Below are positions 54,576 to 63,477 of a stretch of 64,000 nucleotides of DNA, piece by piece (the first letter of the stretch is position 1; every line of letters begins with the position of its first letter). The position numbers were made by a program, and so were the translations under genes. The notes under the pieces are model-generated. The model worked only from the letters and a program-made list of their open reading frames with translations. It was not told where the DNA came from and ran no database searches. Origin of the DNA: Oligoflexia bacterium (lineage in GTDB: Bacteria > Bdellovibrionota > UBA1018); contig JARLHE010000006.1 in the NCBI GenBank assembly GCA_031292385.1, forward strand, positions 104,376-168,375, written 5' to 3'.

Positions 54576-55658
54576 ATGGAAGCAGACTCGCTTACCACGC
54601 CCTTCCCTAGGCTTTTGGATGAATTCTTGAGGCCGGCGGCTCCGGACACGGTCCTGTTGCGCGTTCTCGCCGCCGCCGGCGACGAAACCGTGCGGGCAAG
54701 CGAGCTTCGCCCCTTAATCGACTCGGACACCGGCTATCGAAACTACCTCTTTGCTCAGGCATTCCTTTCGACCCGGATATCCGATTGGTTTGAAGAGAAC
54801 GCCAACAGCGCCGAGCGCGATAGAATCGCGCTGGAGCGCACGCTGGGGCTTTTGGGCAAGGCCCCCATTCGGAATATCCTGGCCTGCGCCAGGATCGAAC
54901 GAATCCTGGGTACCTCAACCGACCGCGACCTTCATGATGATCCCGAGCTGAAAATCAGCACACAGCCATCGACCCTGATACCGTATGCGCTCGAGGCGGA
55001 GAAAACCTGCCAAGACCGGCTTTGGCTCTCTCCTGAAACGGCGTTTTCCGCCGGCATCCACTACGACTGGATTGCCGCGGCCATCAAAAAGCGAGCGGGA
55101 TCGGCGGAGGAGAAATCGGCGGTTGCGAACGCATTCACAGAAGGCATCCTCACCGCCAAGATGGCCTACGCGCTCGGGGAGCGAACCAAGGAAATCAAAA
55201 CCGGAAAGTATCTATTCGCGACGGGACTGCTTCTTCCGATCGGAAAAGCCCTGATGATCTGTCTTTACCCCAAGGGCAAGGCCGCGGCTTCCTGGGCGGA
55301 ATTTCTTGCCGACGCCGACCGGGCGGCCGATCGCCGTTTTGACTACCTCCGTTTTCTCGAGCCCAAGAAATTTCCAGCCACTCATGCCGAGCTGAGCAGC
55401 CTCTTCGTGAATTTCGGCGGTGTTTTGAGCTCGCTCGAAAAGTCGCTTTGCTTTTATCAGGACCCGGAAGTTCTAAACAAGGTCAACCCGGACGATTATG
55501 ATCTTGCCGTTCTGCTTTCGTTGGCGACCCGGATGGCCGCGACCAAAAGCGGCGGCTTCAAAATCGAGCCCTTTCAAGATCGCTGGATGAAGGCCAACCA
55601 AATCACGGCCGGCGCGCTTCAGGCGGCCGCGGCCGATGCGTTAAGCGCAAAAAAATAG
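54576..55658 (+). CDS. HDOD-like helical signalling protein, unconfirmed
   Basis: ATG at 54576 gives 360 residues; ATG 54546 is ten codons upstream. It is mostly alpha-helical without a signal peptide. The first ~120 residues (LLRVLAAAGDETVRASELRPLIDSD... YRNYLFAQAFLSTRI) and the NILACARIERIL segment have the look of the HDOD domain of two-component and chemotaxis outputs, but no HD pair is convincing. It is divergent from the CBS gene. Treat the domain name as a guess. Confidence 0.5.
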   Translation: MEADSLTTPFPRLLDEFLRPAAPDTVLLRVLAAAGDETVRASELRPLIDSDTGYRNYLFAQAFLSTRISDWFEENANSAERDRIALERTLGLLGKAPIRNILACARIERILGTSTDRDLHDDPELKISTQPSTLIPYALEAEKTCQDRLWLSPETAFSAGIHYDWIAAAIKKRAGSAEEKSAVANAFTEGILTAKMAYALGERTKEIKTGKYLFATGLLLPIGKALMICLYPKGKAAASWAEFLADADRAADRRFDYLRFLEPKKFPATHAELSSLFVNFGGVLSSLEKSLCFYQDPEVLNKVNPDDYDLAVLLSLATRMAATKSGGFKIEPFQDRWMKANQITAGALQAAAADALSAKK

Positions 55659-55665
55659 CGCCCGC

Positions 55666-56019
55666 CTAATCCTTCCAGCGGCATTCGTCGCCCTGGAACA
55701 TCACGGAAAAGATGCGGCCGTCCCGGATATCAAAATACGTGGCGCATTTGATGTATTCCGGCTTGTTGCCTTGCACGCTCGCCAGCGCGCGCGGCGTTTC
55801 GCCGGAGCTGTACGGCTCATGCTTAAGTCGGGCGTAAACCAGAATCTGATCACCGCTACTCATCCGCTCCGTCGAGTCCGGCGCGCCCCATGCCTGAATC
55901 AGCTGCTCGGACCTTTGGCCTTGCCACGAGGTCACGCGTCTCTGATAGTTTCCGCCGGTCGCGCAGCCGGTTGCCGCCACCAACGCCAAAAGGACCGCCA
56001 TTTTTTCAATAGGCTTCAT
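55666..56019 (-). CDS. Predicted lipoprotein with WGxPD motif
   Basis: ATG at 56019 gives 117 residues. A lipobox (LALVAATGC) with Cys at residue 19 precedes a compact domain with LIQAWGAPDSTERM and a C-terminal Cys pair (YIKCATYF, GDECRW). It resembles small outer-membrane lipoproteins of the SmpA/OmlA or DUF-type 'WG-P' family. The function is not known. Confidence 0.65.
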   Translation of the reverse strand: MKPIEKMAVLLALVAATGCATGGNYQRRVTSWQGQRSEQLIQAWGAPDSTERMSSGDQILVYARLKHEPYSSGETPRALASVQGNKPEYIKCATYFDIRDGRIFSVMFQGDECRWKD

Positions 56020-56199
56020 ATATACAGCATAATGAAAAACTTGGCCGAACTCCAGGGCACCGAGGGCGTAAAATTTTTGGCGGCAACCGCTCCCCCGCCA
56101 TAGCAGATTCGTCTTTAAATACAACATATTAACTTTGCCGCTCGAATTCGTGATACCCTTATAGAAGCAGCTGAGTTTCGCAACAAAAGGGATTGCACA

Positions 56200-56826
56200 A
56201 TGAAAAGGATTTTCTCTGCTTTCTTGATCGTTACCGCCTCAATTTCAGGATCCGTCGACTCCCGCGCTGACGGCGTCTCAGCCGACTGGAACGCCCTGGT
56301 CTCGAAAGCCCAATACAACGTGAGCCAGCTGCGAGCGTACGCATTGGAAGGAGATCACAGCTGCGATCAGGTGGATTGCAATGCCGTCGGAGAAGGCATG
56401 GTGGAAATCGGAATCGTTCCGGGAACTATCGGGCTTGCCTCCGCCAGGAGCGGGAGCTCGCTCATGTCCATATCCGGCCTCATGGCCGGAGGATCCATGG
56501 TGCTATGGGGAACCATTCTGATGACTTTTTATCCCGATCGCGCGGACGCAGAGACGCCGGCGCAATACTATGAAACCAAAACCGGGTTCGCCAAGTTCCT
56601 TGCGATGCCGGCGACCGAGCAAAACGACTTCATCGCTCACCACCTCGATTTCGCGAACTGGATCAATTCGCAGCATTTTGAATTATTGCCGAAGGTGAGA
56701 TCCAATGTCGCCGCTTCGGCCGATCCGCGGATTTCAGAGCGTAAGACCCCCGGCGAAGACGTTGCCTCCCTGAGCTCAAGCGCCGTGAACGCGCCGGAAC
56801 AATCCAATGGAAAATCGGCGCAATAA
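56200..56826 (+). CDS. Exported protein of unknown function
   Basis: The protein is 208 residues with a signal peptide (IFSAFLIVTASISGSVDSRA). A DHSCDQVDCNAVGEG segment with two Cys and a hydrophobic/Gly-rich stretch (SLMSISGLMAGGSMVLWGTILMTFY) suggest a membrane-associated periplasmic protein. The C-terminus is Ser-rich. The last 20 bp overlap the start of the next gene, so the pair is likely co-translated. Confidence 0.55.
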   Translation: MKRIFSAFLIVTASISGSVDSRADGVSADWNALVSKAQYNVSQLRAYALEGDHSCDQVDCNAVGEGMVEIGIVPGTIGLASARSGSSLMSISGLMAGGSMVLWGTILMTFYPDRADAETPAQYYETKTGFAKFLAMPATEQNDFIAHHLDFANWINSQHFELLPKVRSNVAASADPRISERKTPGEDVASLSSSAVNAPEQSNGKSAQ

Positions 56827-57934
56827 GAGTGTTCGCCGATACCTCTATGTTTTTTTGAGCCTGTGCGCGTCGATTACGCTGCCCAAGCCCGCTCTTGCCG
56901 AAGTTACCGGACTATTGATGTGGACGCCCGACCCGAAGGGCATCACATACCTATTCCCGAAGATCAAAGGCAAGGATGCCGTCCAAGTGGCGGCGGATTA
57001 TCTTCGCCGCTTGAAATCAAGTCCCGTCTACGGCCCCATGGAAGACACCCAAGAGATCCGGCTGCAAGCGCCGCCACAATCCTTCCGCAATTTGCCCGAG
57101 GCAAGCTTCGATCATCCGCGAGTCGCGGTCCTGATCAACCGCCCCAAACAGATGACCGCTAAAAGCGCCTACATGAAGCTGGTTTTTAGTGCGTTCCAGC
57201 GCCGAGGCTCGCGCCTTTTCACGATACCGCTCGGGCTCGAAACGGTTCTTAGCCCTAAGGAAATGAAACAGGTCGAAGATTTGGTCGCGCGGGATTTCAA
57301 CGGGTTTCTGGGTGTCGGCGGAGACGACGTGCATCCCGCGCTCTACAACCAGTCGGACACCCGGCTTGCGACAGGCGATATCAGCTTGGAGAGAGACAGC
57401 CTGCAGCTTTCCATGATCAAAAATTATCTCAGTAAATCCAAAGGACGTCTTTTTCTGATCTGTCGATCCACTCAGCTCGGTGCCGTGGCGACTGGACGGA
57501 CCTTATACCCCGACATTCACGCGGCCGGCCTGACCCAGGTTCCGCAACGCATGGATCAGGCGAAAACGTCCGTCGTCTTGCGCGAAGTCGTGACGGACCC
57601 CAACAGCGAGCTCGCTCAAGCCGCCGGTTCAAGCCACTTCATTACCTCGAACTCCCACCACGCAGCGGTGAATCCGAACCGATCCCTGGTCACTTCGCCG
57701 AGTTCCAGTATTTCGGCTTACAACATCGAAGCCGATGGGACCCGCGGAAAGGTCGTCAAAGCGATCGATCTCCCGGCAAACGCAGGCATGGGAGTTCAGT
57801 TCCATCCCGAATTCGAGAACAGCCCTGAAGAAAGCCGGATTCTCGATTACGTGACGCAGGGATGGAAACTCGGGCGCGTCTCCCCGAAGCAGATCGTAAA
57901 CTGCCTCGTAAAGAGCATGGCAAAAGCCCGGTAA
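56807..57934 (+). CDS. Exported class I glutamine-amidotransferase-like (peptidase C26) protein
   Basis: The protein is 375 residues with a signal peptide (YLYVFLSLCASITLPKPALA). The rest matches the gamma-glutamyl hydrolase/PuuD fold: GFLGVGGDDVHPALY, LFLICRSTQLGAVATGRTLYPDI (nucleophile Cys) and GMGVQFHPEFE (His and Glu of the triad). Members cut gamma-glutamyl bonds. Being exported is unusual, since PuuD is cytoplasmic; a role on gamma-glutamyl peptides in the periplasm is possible. It is translated with the preceding exported protein. Confidence 0.82.
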   Translation: MENRRNKSVRRYLYVFLSLCASITLPKPALAEVTGLLMWTPDPKGITYLFPKIKGKDAVQVAADYLRRLKSSPVYGPMEDTQEIRLQAPPQSFRNLPEASFDHPRVAVLINRPKQMTAKSAYMKLVFSAFQRRGSRLFTIPLGLETVLSPKEMKQVEDLVARDFNGFLGVGGDDVHPALYNQSDTRLATGDISLERDSLQLSMIKNYLSKSKGRLFLICRSTQLGAVATGRTLYPDIHAAGLTQVPQRMDQAKTSVVLREVVTDPNSELAQAAGSSHFITSNSHHAAVNPNRSLVTSPSSSISAYNIEADGTRGKVVKAIDLPANAGMGVQFHPEFENSPEESRILDYVTQGWKLGRVSPKQIVNCLVKSMAKAR

Positions 57935-57990
57935 CTGCTGCAAAAGCGCTGCTGCAAAAGCGCTGCTGCAAAAGCGCTACTGCAAAAGCG
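57935..57990. repeat. Four tandem 14-bp repeats
   Basis: Unit CTGCTGCAAAAGCG at 57935, 57949 and 57963, then CTACTGCAAAAGCG at 57977. The fourth copy carries the stop of the convergent CAP gene. It may expand or contract by slippage. Confidence 0.85.
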
Positions 57991-58528
57991 TATCGACCGT
58001 CGACCCGAAGTCCGTCGTCCAATACCAACCGTAAGTGGAAGATGCGCTGTACGCGCGCCCCACCCCGATCACCGCGTAGCCCGAATCGAGCATGTTCGCA
58101 TTATGCGCGGCGGAGTTTTTCCACTGAGTGAAAGTGCTTTGCGCGTCCGCGTTTCCGGCCGCGACGTTCTCCCCTGCGGCGCTGTAATTTCCGTAACCGA
58201 ACGCCGCCATGCGGGTGAAAGGATCGCGCCCCAGGCTGTCGGTGTGGCCTAGATAATTGTTCGCGGCCATGTCCTGGCTCATCCACTTGCTGGATATCGT
58301 CAGATCCAACGAGACCTGCAGCTCCGCCAACCCCTGCGACACGCGGTACTGATTGATCAACACGACGAATGCCGCCTCTTCCGAGTCGAGGCTCACTGAT
58401 CCGGAAACCGTCGGCGAGCCGCTCGCTACCGGGCTTGCGGTGGCCGCGCCCTGGGACTGACACCCCGTTTGTGTAATTACAATGTAAGCAACAACCACGA
58501 TCAAGATCGCTCTTTGGATTTTATTCAC
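57977..58528 (-). CDS. CAP-domain (SCP/Pry-like) lipoprotein
   Basis: The protein is 183 residues. A lipobox (VVAYIVITQTGC) at Cys 23 is followed by a Ser/Ala linker and a CAP domain: SKWMSQDMAANNYLGHTD (His), AAGENVAAG (GEN box), QWKNSAAHNANML (second His), and YGWYWTTDFG. Bacterial CAP proteins have largely unknown extracytoplasmic roles. The stop lies in a tandem repeat. Confidence 0.88.
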   Translation of the reverse strand: MNKIQRAILIVVVAYIVITQTGCQSQGAATASPVASGSPTVSGSVSLDSEEAAFVVLINQYRVSQGLAELQVSLDLTISSKWMSQDMAANNYLGHTDSLGRDPFTRMAAFGYGNYSAAGENVAAGNADAQSTFTQWKNSAAHNANMLDSGYAVIGVGRAYSASSTYGWYWTTDFGSTVDTLLQ

Positions 58529-58613
58529 TCGTTGTTGTACGAAGCCAGCGATGAAAAAGTCGCGCTGAAAACAAAATTTGCCCTACTCCGATTTTTGAAC
58601 TTATACTTCACTC

Positions 58614-59135
58614 ATGGTTGAGAAAGTTTTTTTGAAACTCTACCCTTCGCTCTACAAAAAATACCAGAAGCCGATCGCTCAGTACGTGCAATCGAAAGTG
58701 GACAATCCGGAAACCGCGGCTGAAATCACGCAAGAAGTTTTCCTGAAATTTTTCCGGTTCCGATCCAGCTATCAAGAAAAGTATGCGTTTTCGACCTGGC
58801 TTTGGACAATCGCGAAGAACACCGTCTCCGATCACCTGCGGTCGCAGTCGCGCAGCGCCCGATCCAGCGAGCTGATGAACCCAGAAGAACTGGCGTCAAA
58901 GGAGAAGTCCCCGGAGACTCTCACCTTAAGACGCGACCAGATTCGCAAATTTCTGGGCGCCATCCGGCATCTCACGCGGCTCCAGCGTCGCGTGCTCTGG
59001 ATGAGAGTCATTCGGCAGCTATCTTATGAAGAGATCGCCAAGAAACTCGGAATGAGCTTGAGCGCGGCTAAGAATCTCGCCTATCGCGCACGCCTCAATT
59101 TGGACATGAACGGATTAACTATCGCCGCCTGGTAA
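58614..59135 (+). CDS. ECF-type sigma factor
   Basis: The protein is 173 residues with region 2 (AAEITQEVFLKFFRFRSSYQEKYAFSTWLWTIAKNTVSDHLR) and region 4 (LTRLQRRVLWMRVIRQLSYEEIAKKLGMSLSAAKNLAYRARLNL). There is no usual membrane anti-sigma gene beside it; instead a 55-residue zinc-ribbon protein follows 51 bp downstream. Confidence 0.92.
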   Translation: MVEKVFLKLYPSLYKKYQKPIAQYVQSKVDNPETAAEITQEVFLKFFRFRSSYQEKYAFSTWLWTIAKNTVSDHLRSQSRSARSSELMNPEELASKEKSPETLTLRRDQIRKFLGAIRHLTRLQRRVLWMRVIRQLSYEEIAKKLGMSLSAAKNLAYRARLNLDMNGLTIAAW

Positions 59136-59186
59136 GACCTTTCCATTACTCGTTCGTATAACTCTTTGACTGAAAGGAGTCTGCAA

Positions 59187-59354
59187 ATGAGAATCAAGAA
59201 AGAATCGAACAATCGGGCGCACATGGGTCGAATTCGCATTCGATGCAATTTGTGCGGTAAACCGTTTCGCTGCAATTCACGGCATATGAGGTTCTGCAGA
59301 ACCTGCCGCACGGAAGACGAGATCTTCCTGTTCTCCGAGTGGATGGTCGGCTAA
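59187..59354 (+). CDS. Small zinc-ribbon protein after the sigma factor
   Basis: ATG at 59187 with AAGGAG upstream gives 55 residues: IRIRCNLCGKPFRCNSRHMRFCRTCRTEDEIF. Two CxxC pairs (CNLC, CRTC) form a zinc ribbon. It could regulate the sigma factor, as the small zinc-binding anti-sigma factors do, but no such family could be named from sequence. Confidence 0.6.
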   Translation: MRIKKESNNRAHMGRIRIRCNLCGKPFRCNSRHMRFCRTCRTEDEIFLFSEWMVG

Positions 59355-59377
59355 GCACCAAGTCCGTGAAAGGGGTA

Positions 59378-59398
59378 TCGAGGGCCTTGTGCCCTCGA
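59378..59398 (+). terminator. Terminator hairpin after the sigma/zinc-ribbon pair
   Basis: TCGAGGGC (59378-59385) with GCCCTCGA (59391-59398), loop CTTGT, 8 perfect pairs. It sits between the zinc-ribbon stop and the channel gene, without a T-run. Confidence 0.65.
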
Positions 59399-59491
59399 CC
59401 CTCCCTCCGAGAGCCTAAAAACCATCATCTCAGTGACGATCCAGTGGAAAGCGCGCAGTGGGAACTTTATAGTTACTCCAGGAGACATCCC

Positions 59492-59995
59492 ATGCGATCA
59501 AGCCGAAAAGGAACGCCGCGAACCGCGTTTACGCCGAATCAGTTAACGAAGCGCTTGGCGACTCTGTTAAGACAACCGTTTTTCTGGTTTATCACGTTCT
59601 GGGGTCACGCGTGTATTCTGGCCGGAACCGCAGCGATTCATTATTTTGAGCACGCCTCCAACCCAAAGCTCGCTTCCTGGCTCGACACTTTGTTTTGGTC
59701 GATCGCAACGGTAACGACCGTGGGATACGGCGACGCCTCCCCGGTCACCACGGGCGGAAAAATCATCGGGATTTTCATGATGATCTCGGGCTCTCTCTTT
59801 CTCGTTTCCTATACCGCGCTGCTTGCCGGCGCTCTGATCACCCCAGAGCTGCAAGCGGTCGAAAGCGAGGTCACGGAGCTCGAAAGGGAATTCCAAAGCA
59901 CGGACCTCCAGACGCATCTGGATAAGAAGTCCGTCGATCTTTTACGAGAGGAAATCCAGTCGCTTAAGGCTATGATTCGCGAAAGTCGCGTTTAA
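59492..59995 (+). CDS. Two-helix potassium channel
   Basis: ATG at 59492 with AGGAGA upstream gives 167 residues. Two membrane helices flank the pore loop WSIATVTTVGYGDASPVT; TVGYGD is the K+ selectivity filter. The C-terminal 45 residues are a coiled coil (EVTELEREFQS...LLREEIQSLKAM), probably for tetramer assembly. No RCK or cNMP domain is attached. Confidence 0.92.
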   Translation: MRSSRKGTPRTAFTPNQLTKRLATLLRQPFFWFITFWGHACILAGTAAIHYFEHASNPKLASWLDTLFWSIATVTTVGYGDASPVTTGGKIIGIFMMISGSLFLVSYTALLAGALITPELQAVESEVTELEREFQSTDLQTHLDKKSVDLLREEIQSLKAMIRESRV

Positions 59996-60052
59996 CGCCG
60001 AAACGCATGTTTTCTCGGTGTTGACCCCTGTGGAAACCTAGTTTCGCGGCTC

Positions 60053-61291
60053 CTACTGAAGCAGTGATTCAAGCTTAGGCTTGTTTATTTTGTAGACCAA
60101 TTTTTTACCGCTCTTCGATTCTTCAACCAGGGCGGCGTCTGTCAGGGCCTTGAGTTCCTGGCGGGCCACCTCTCGAGACATGCCGATCTGTTTTGCATAT
60201 TCTTCGATGCTGACGGTTCTAAAGCGATGCAAAGCCATTCGCTGAAGAAGGCCGATTTGATTCGCAGACAGCGTGATTTTATTCCTGAGCGCATTAATTC
60301 GAAGCAGGTAATCAACTTTCTTAGATACCGCCGTCAGTGCCGAGTGAATTGAGTCTAAACAGAAGTCGATAAAATACGTTACGTCGTAGTCATTCGTCAC
60401 CACTTTCTCGAATGACTTCTCATACTGTTTTCCGTGCTCTTTCAGATATGCGGAAACCGACAGAAGCTGAATGTAGTCCAGGTTATTTTTCATCGCCTTG
60501 AAATAAAACAGGGCCCTCGCGGTTCGGCCATTTCCGTCGAAGAACGGGTGGATATAGGCGATGAAATAATGAACCAAGATCCCTCGAATCAGCGGGTGGA
60601 TATACCTGGGATTCGCCGTTATCAGTCCAATTGTTTCGGCAATCGCCTCTCGGATCGACGCATGTGAAATCCCTTCATGCGGGCCAATAAAAACTTTGCC
60701 ATTACGAAATTTTCCCGAAAAATTCGCATCATCCCCGTCCATCGTATTTTCTGTCACGATCCGATGTAGCTGCAATATAAGATTCTCGGAAACAGGCTCG
60801 GCTCGGTGCTCTTGAACCCAGTTCATCGCTTTGAAGTTATTGAGCAGCATCCACTCGTCTTTGTTTTTTGGCTTCACTCCTGACGCAATCAACTGTTGCG
60901 CTTGTGCACGAGTGCTGTGCGCGCCTTCGTAGATCGCGGAAGTGATCGCTTCTTCGACCGTCGAATTTAGAAAGAAGGCTTCGCGAAAAAGCGCCTGCTG
61001 ATTAATCCGGTTGTAAAGGTCCAAACCAAGACGCTCAATATCGTTGAGCTTGCGGGTTAGACTATCCGAAGGAAAAAACCAGAATTTCTTATCTATGCAG
61101 GGCATGAAAAGCGGTATGGAACCCACTTTTCTATTGATCACTATTTTCCGGGCAATCTCCGTCCAGTCGGACGGAAGCCAGTCTTGCTGCTGAATTCGAT
61201 ATTTTGTCTCGTCGGGAGAGAGATACCGTTCTTGTGTGTACTTCAGCCATGTCGCTGAGTTTAGAAACTCGAACTCGTCTTTCACCCGCAT
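60053..61291 (-). CDS. Fic-domain protein (predicted AMP-transferase)
   Basis: The protein is 412 residues. The Fic core HPFFDGNGRTAR (catalytic His) at about residues 248-259 transfers AMP from ATP to target hydroxyls. The N-terminal inhibitory helix has SAIYEG, the (S/T)xxxE(G/N) motif, at about residues 118-123, so it is self-inhibited (class II). The C-terminus has a winged helix (RTVSIEEYAKQIGMSREVARQELKAL), probably DNA-binding. Neither a toxin nor an antitoxin partner is beside it. Codon and base use are visibly AT-richer than the genes to the left. Confidence 0.92.
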   Translation of the reverse strand: MRVKDEFEFLNSATWLKYTQERYLSPDETKYRIQQQDWLPSDWTEIARKIVINRKVGSIPLFMPCIDKKFWFFPSDSLTRKLNDIERLGLDLYNRINQQALFREAFFLNSTVEEAITSAIYEGAHSTRAQAQQLIASGVKPKNKDEWMLLNNFKAMNWVQEHRAEPVSENLILQLHRIVTENTMDGDDANFSGKFRNGKVFIGPHEGISHASIREAIAETIGLITANPRYIHPLIRGILVHYFIAYIHPFFDGNGRTARALFYFKAMKNNLDYIQLLSVSAYLKEHGKQYEKSFEKVVTNDYDVTYFIDFCLDSIHSALTAVSKKVDYLLRINALRNKITLSANQIGLLQRMALHRFRTVSIEEYAKQIGMSREVARQELKALTDAALVEESKSGKKLVYKINKPKLESLLQ

Positions 61292-61671
61292 ATTACAAAT
61301 TAATCTGCCATATTTGCAGCAATTATTGTGATTATTTTTGTAGTAAAATGTGGTCGCTATAATAATTGCTTTATTTCCAATGGGTTACAACTATGAGAAA
61401 TTGACTCAGAGCAGGTCGCCAGCTTGCTACAGAAATATAGAAGAAAATTGTAGAAACTAGGCGAGAAGATACTTAACTCAATATTTATAGATACTTACAT
61501 CTGCAGCGAGCTTGTAGATAATAGCAGCTAGCGGCAACCTGCCCCAACCCGCGATTCGCGACGACAGCCCAATGAGACGCAATAAATCACAGCAGAACCA
61601 ATGGCTCTGCGGAAAGAGGTTTTCCCACTACGCTCGCGCGCACCAATAAGGCCGCGCCGCCGCCCACATGT
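61292..61671. other. AT-rich intergenic stretch, no gene seen
   Basis: 380 bp without a convincing coding frame or RNA gene. It holds the upstream region of the Fic gene on the right side of its start. Its base composition marks the left part of the accessory region. Confidence 0.4.
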
Positions 61672-62184
61672 TCAATTCTTTATACCCGCGTTCTGCTTCA
61701 CATTCGATTCGGAAGCAAGTCCACGAACTTTCGAATCAAGATCATACTCGCGCTCGAATTCCTTTAGGCTCGCGTTATCAATCTCTCTTTTAGCTGCCCG
61801 GTAGTCGGTTTCGGCTATTTTGCCACGATCGCGCATGTCCTCAAGCTTGCCTAAGGCCATCTTTCTGTTTTTCTCAAGGTCCTCGACATAAAAGCTGGAA
61901 GCCTCCCAATTCTTCACCTTTGCTCCCTGATAGCCGGCGGAGGTGTCCCAGCAAATCGAAAGCGGCCACGTCAAGAGGTCGACGACACCCAACCCGATCT
62001 GTCCCGTATAAAATGACCCCACGCCGGGCAGAATCCCGAGCAAAGCGCCGGTCGTCGGATCCTTGGCATGTACCGCTATGCCTTCCCGCTCCCACTTATC
62101 CAAATCACGCTCCTGGATGCTATTGAGCGATGCACAACCAGAGAACACCGCCAGTAACACCGCCACAGCCAACACCTTTTTCAT
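61672..62184 (-). CDS. Predicted lipoprotein, unknown
   Basis: ATG at 62184 with a strong GGAGG upstream gives 170 residues. Lipobox LLAVFSGC at Cys 17. A GALLGILPGVGSFYTGQIGLGVVDLLTWPLSI stretch looks like a glycine-rich membrane-interacting hairpin, and the C-terminal half is a charged coiled coil. No family is recognised. Confidence 0.65.
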   Translation of the reverse strand: MKKVLAVAVLLAVFSGCASLNSIQERDLDKWEREGIAVHAKDPTTGALLGILPGVGSFYTGQIGLGVVDLLTWPLSICWDTSAGYQGAKVKNWEASSFYVEDLEKNRKMALGKLEDMRDRGKIAETDYRAAKREIDNASLKEFEREYDLDSKVRGLASESNVKQNAGIKN

Positions 62185-62189
62185 TACGT

Positions 62190-62756
62190 CCTCCAGGGGG
62201 CGCGAATAACAAGAGCCTGGACGCACAACTTAAGAAGGAGGGGATCGAATACTTTGGCTATCTCCTTCTGGAAAGTCAGCCCATTAACGGCGTTGAACTC
62301 CGGAACAAAGACGGAATTGTTGAAAGAAAGCCCCTCAAGGGCAAAAGAGTCATTTCTTCACAAAATAGCCGGACGATCCCTATTCTCGACAAGGAGTGCT
62401 TCAACATCCTCGCGGAGCTTTGGCTTCAGAAAAAGGAACTGTTGAACAAGCGCGTCTATGGCACTGACCCGAAGAATTACCTGCTCTTCGAGGGTCTGAA
62501 TAAGTTCACCTTCGGAAATCTTCTCAGATCGGTTTGTCGTCGTCATAAAATCGGCCCGTATACGCCACATTGTTGCCGTCATACGTTTGCTACAGAATTT
62601 ACGGGAATGGTCATGGGGAATATTTTCTTGTGCCAGCTCGTGCTAGGTCATGCGGATACGAGCACTACGAGAAAATACATCCATCTTTGGGAGCAGGTTC
62701 AAAAGGATCTGAAGAGCGAGGCGCAGTTGAGAGAAGGGATCTCACTGATTGAGTGA
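62190..62756 (+). pseudogene. 5'-truncated tyrosine recombinase (integrase) fragment
   Basis: The open frame encodes about 190 residues that match only the C-terminal catalytic half of phage-type integrases: NSRTIPI, then KIGPYTPHCCRHTFATEF (HxxR), LVLGHADTSTTRKYIHLW (H...Y nucleophile). The first catalytic Arg segment, normally ~60 residues before NSRTIPI, is missing. Upstream codons in frame belong to the antisense of the lipoprotein gene. No start or ribosome site exists at the junction. It is a remnant of an integrated element. Confidence 0.8.
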
Positions 62757-62814
62757 TCATTTTCAATCTGGGTTTTCCTTTACTAAAAATACAATCACCC
62801 AATAAGCTTCAACC

Positions 62815-63327
62815 ATGACGTGCAATCGAAGTGACATTCTTAGAATTCTAAATAACTCTAGGGCTCTTCTAGAGGAGGCTCAGCACCTTTTCGATCATGG
62901 GTTTGAGCGCCGAGCGGGCTTTCTAGCTCTCGCGTCTCTCGAAGAGCTTTTAAAAGCCATGTCTATCGAGCAATCCCAAGGCGATCATCTTTTAACCTCT
63001 CACAAACACAAGCTGCGGCTAATGAATGATGGAATGGCTTCGGTGTTTTCTGAGTTACTTAAAACCAAATTCACTGAATTGGCCTCAGCGAACAACGAAG
63101 AGACTTTATTTTCCCCTGAACAGGCTCAAATTATCGACGAATATTGGCACAAGCTGATGACAGATCTCAGTAAGATCTTCCAATTTGATAAGCTAAGACA
63201 GCACTTCTTGTATGAAGATCTTTCACCACCTAAAGAGGTCATTCAATTCAGAGACTCTATCAATAGCAGCCTAGCGAAGTTCGTTCTCCAAGCGGCTCAT
63301 GTACTTCACAAAGCAGCGGAAGAATGA
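62815..63327 (+). CDS. AbiV-like HEPN-family protein
   Basis: The protein is 170 residues, all-helical. The pattern SRALLEEAQHLFDHGFERRAGFLALASLEELLKAMSI and later HLLTSHKHKLRLM resembles AbiV-type abortive-infection proteins of the HEPN superfamily. Its base composition is AT-rich. It lies between the integrase remnant and the predicted retron RNA. It could be the effector of that retron or an independent defence gene; the RNase motif R-x4-6-H of active HEPN toxins is not clear. Confidence 0.6.
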   Translation: MTCNRSDILRILNNSRALLEEAQHLFDHGFERRAGFLALASLEELLKAMSIEQSQGDHLLTSHKHKLRLMNDGMASVFSELLKTKFTELASANNEETLFSPEQAQIIDEYWHKLMTDLSKIFQFDKLRQHFLYEDLSPPKEVIQFRDSINSSLAKFVLQAAHVLHKAAEE

Positions 63328-63445
63328 GTTTGCCCTGTTAAACAATTACAGAAAAGCGCCCCGTCAATCACGCGCTCGATGCCATAGCCAAAATTGACGT
63401 TATTACAAATGGCAAAGATCAAACCTGATTTAGCGCTCTGTGAAA

Positions 63446-63474
63446 TTGCAAACTTCACCGTCATGCGCTATTTT
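63446..63474 (+). promoter_or_regulatory. Sigma-70-like promoter of the predicted retron RNA
   Basis: TTGCAA (63446-63451), 17 bp, then TATTTT (63469-63474): 4/6 and 4/6 to the consensus at ideal spacing. Transcription would start near 63481, at the first inverted repeat of the ncRNA. Confidence 0.5.
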
Positions 63475-63477
63475 GAC

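Noticed and set aside
57935-57990. CRISPR-like array
   Set aside because: The 14-bp units are directly adjacent with no spacers, so it is a simple tandem repeat.
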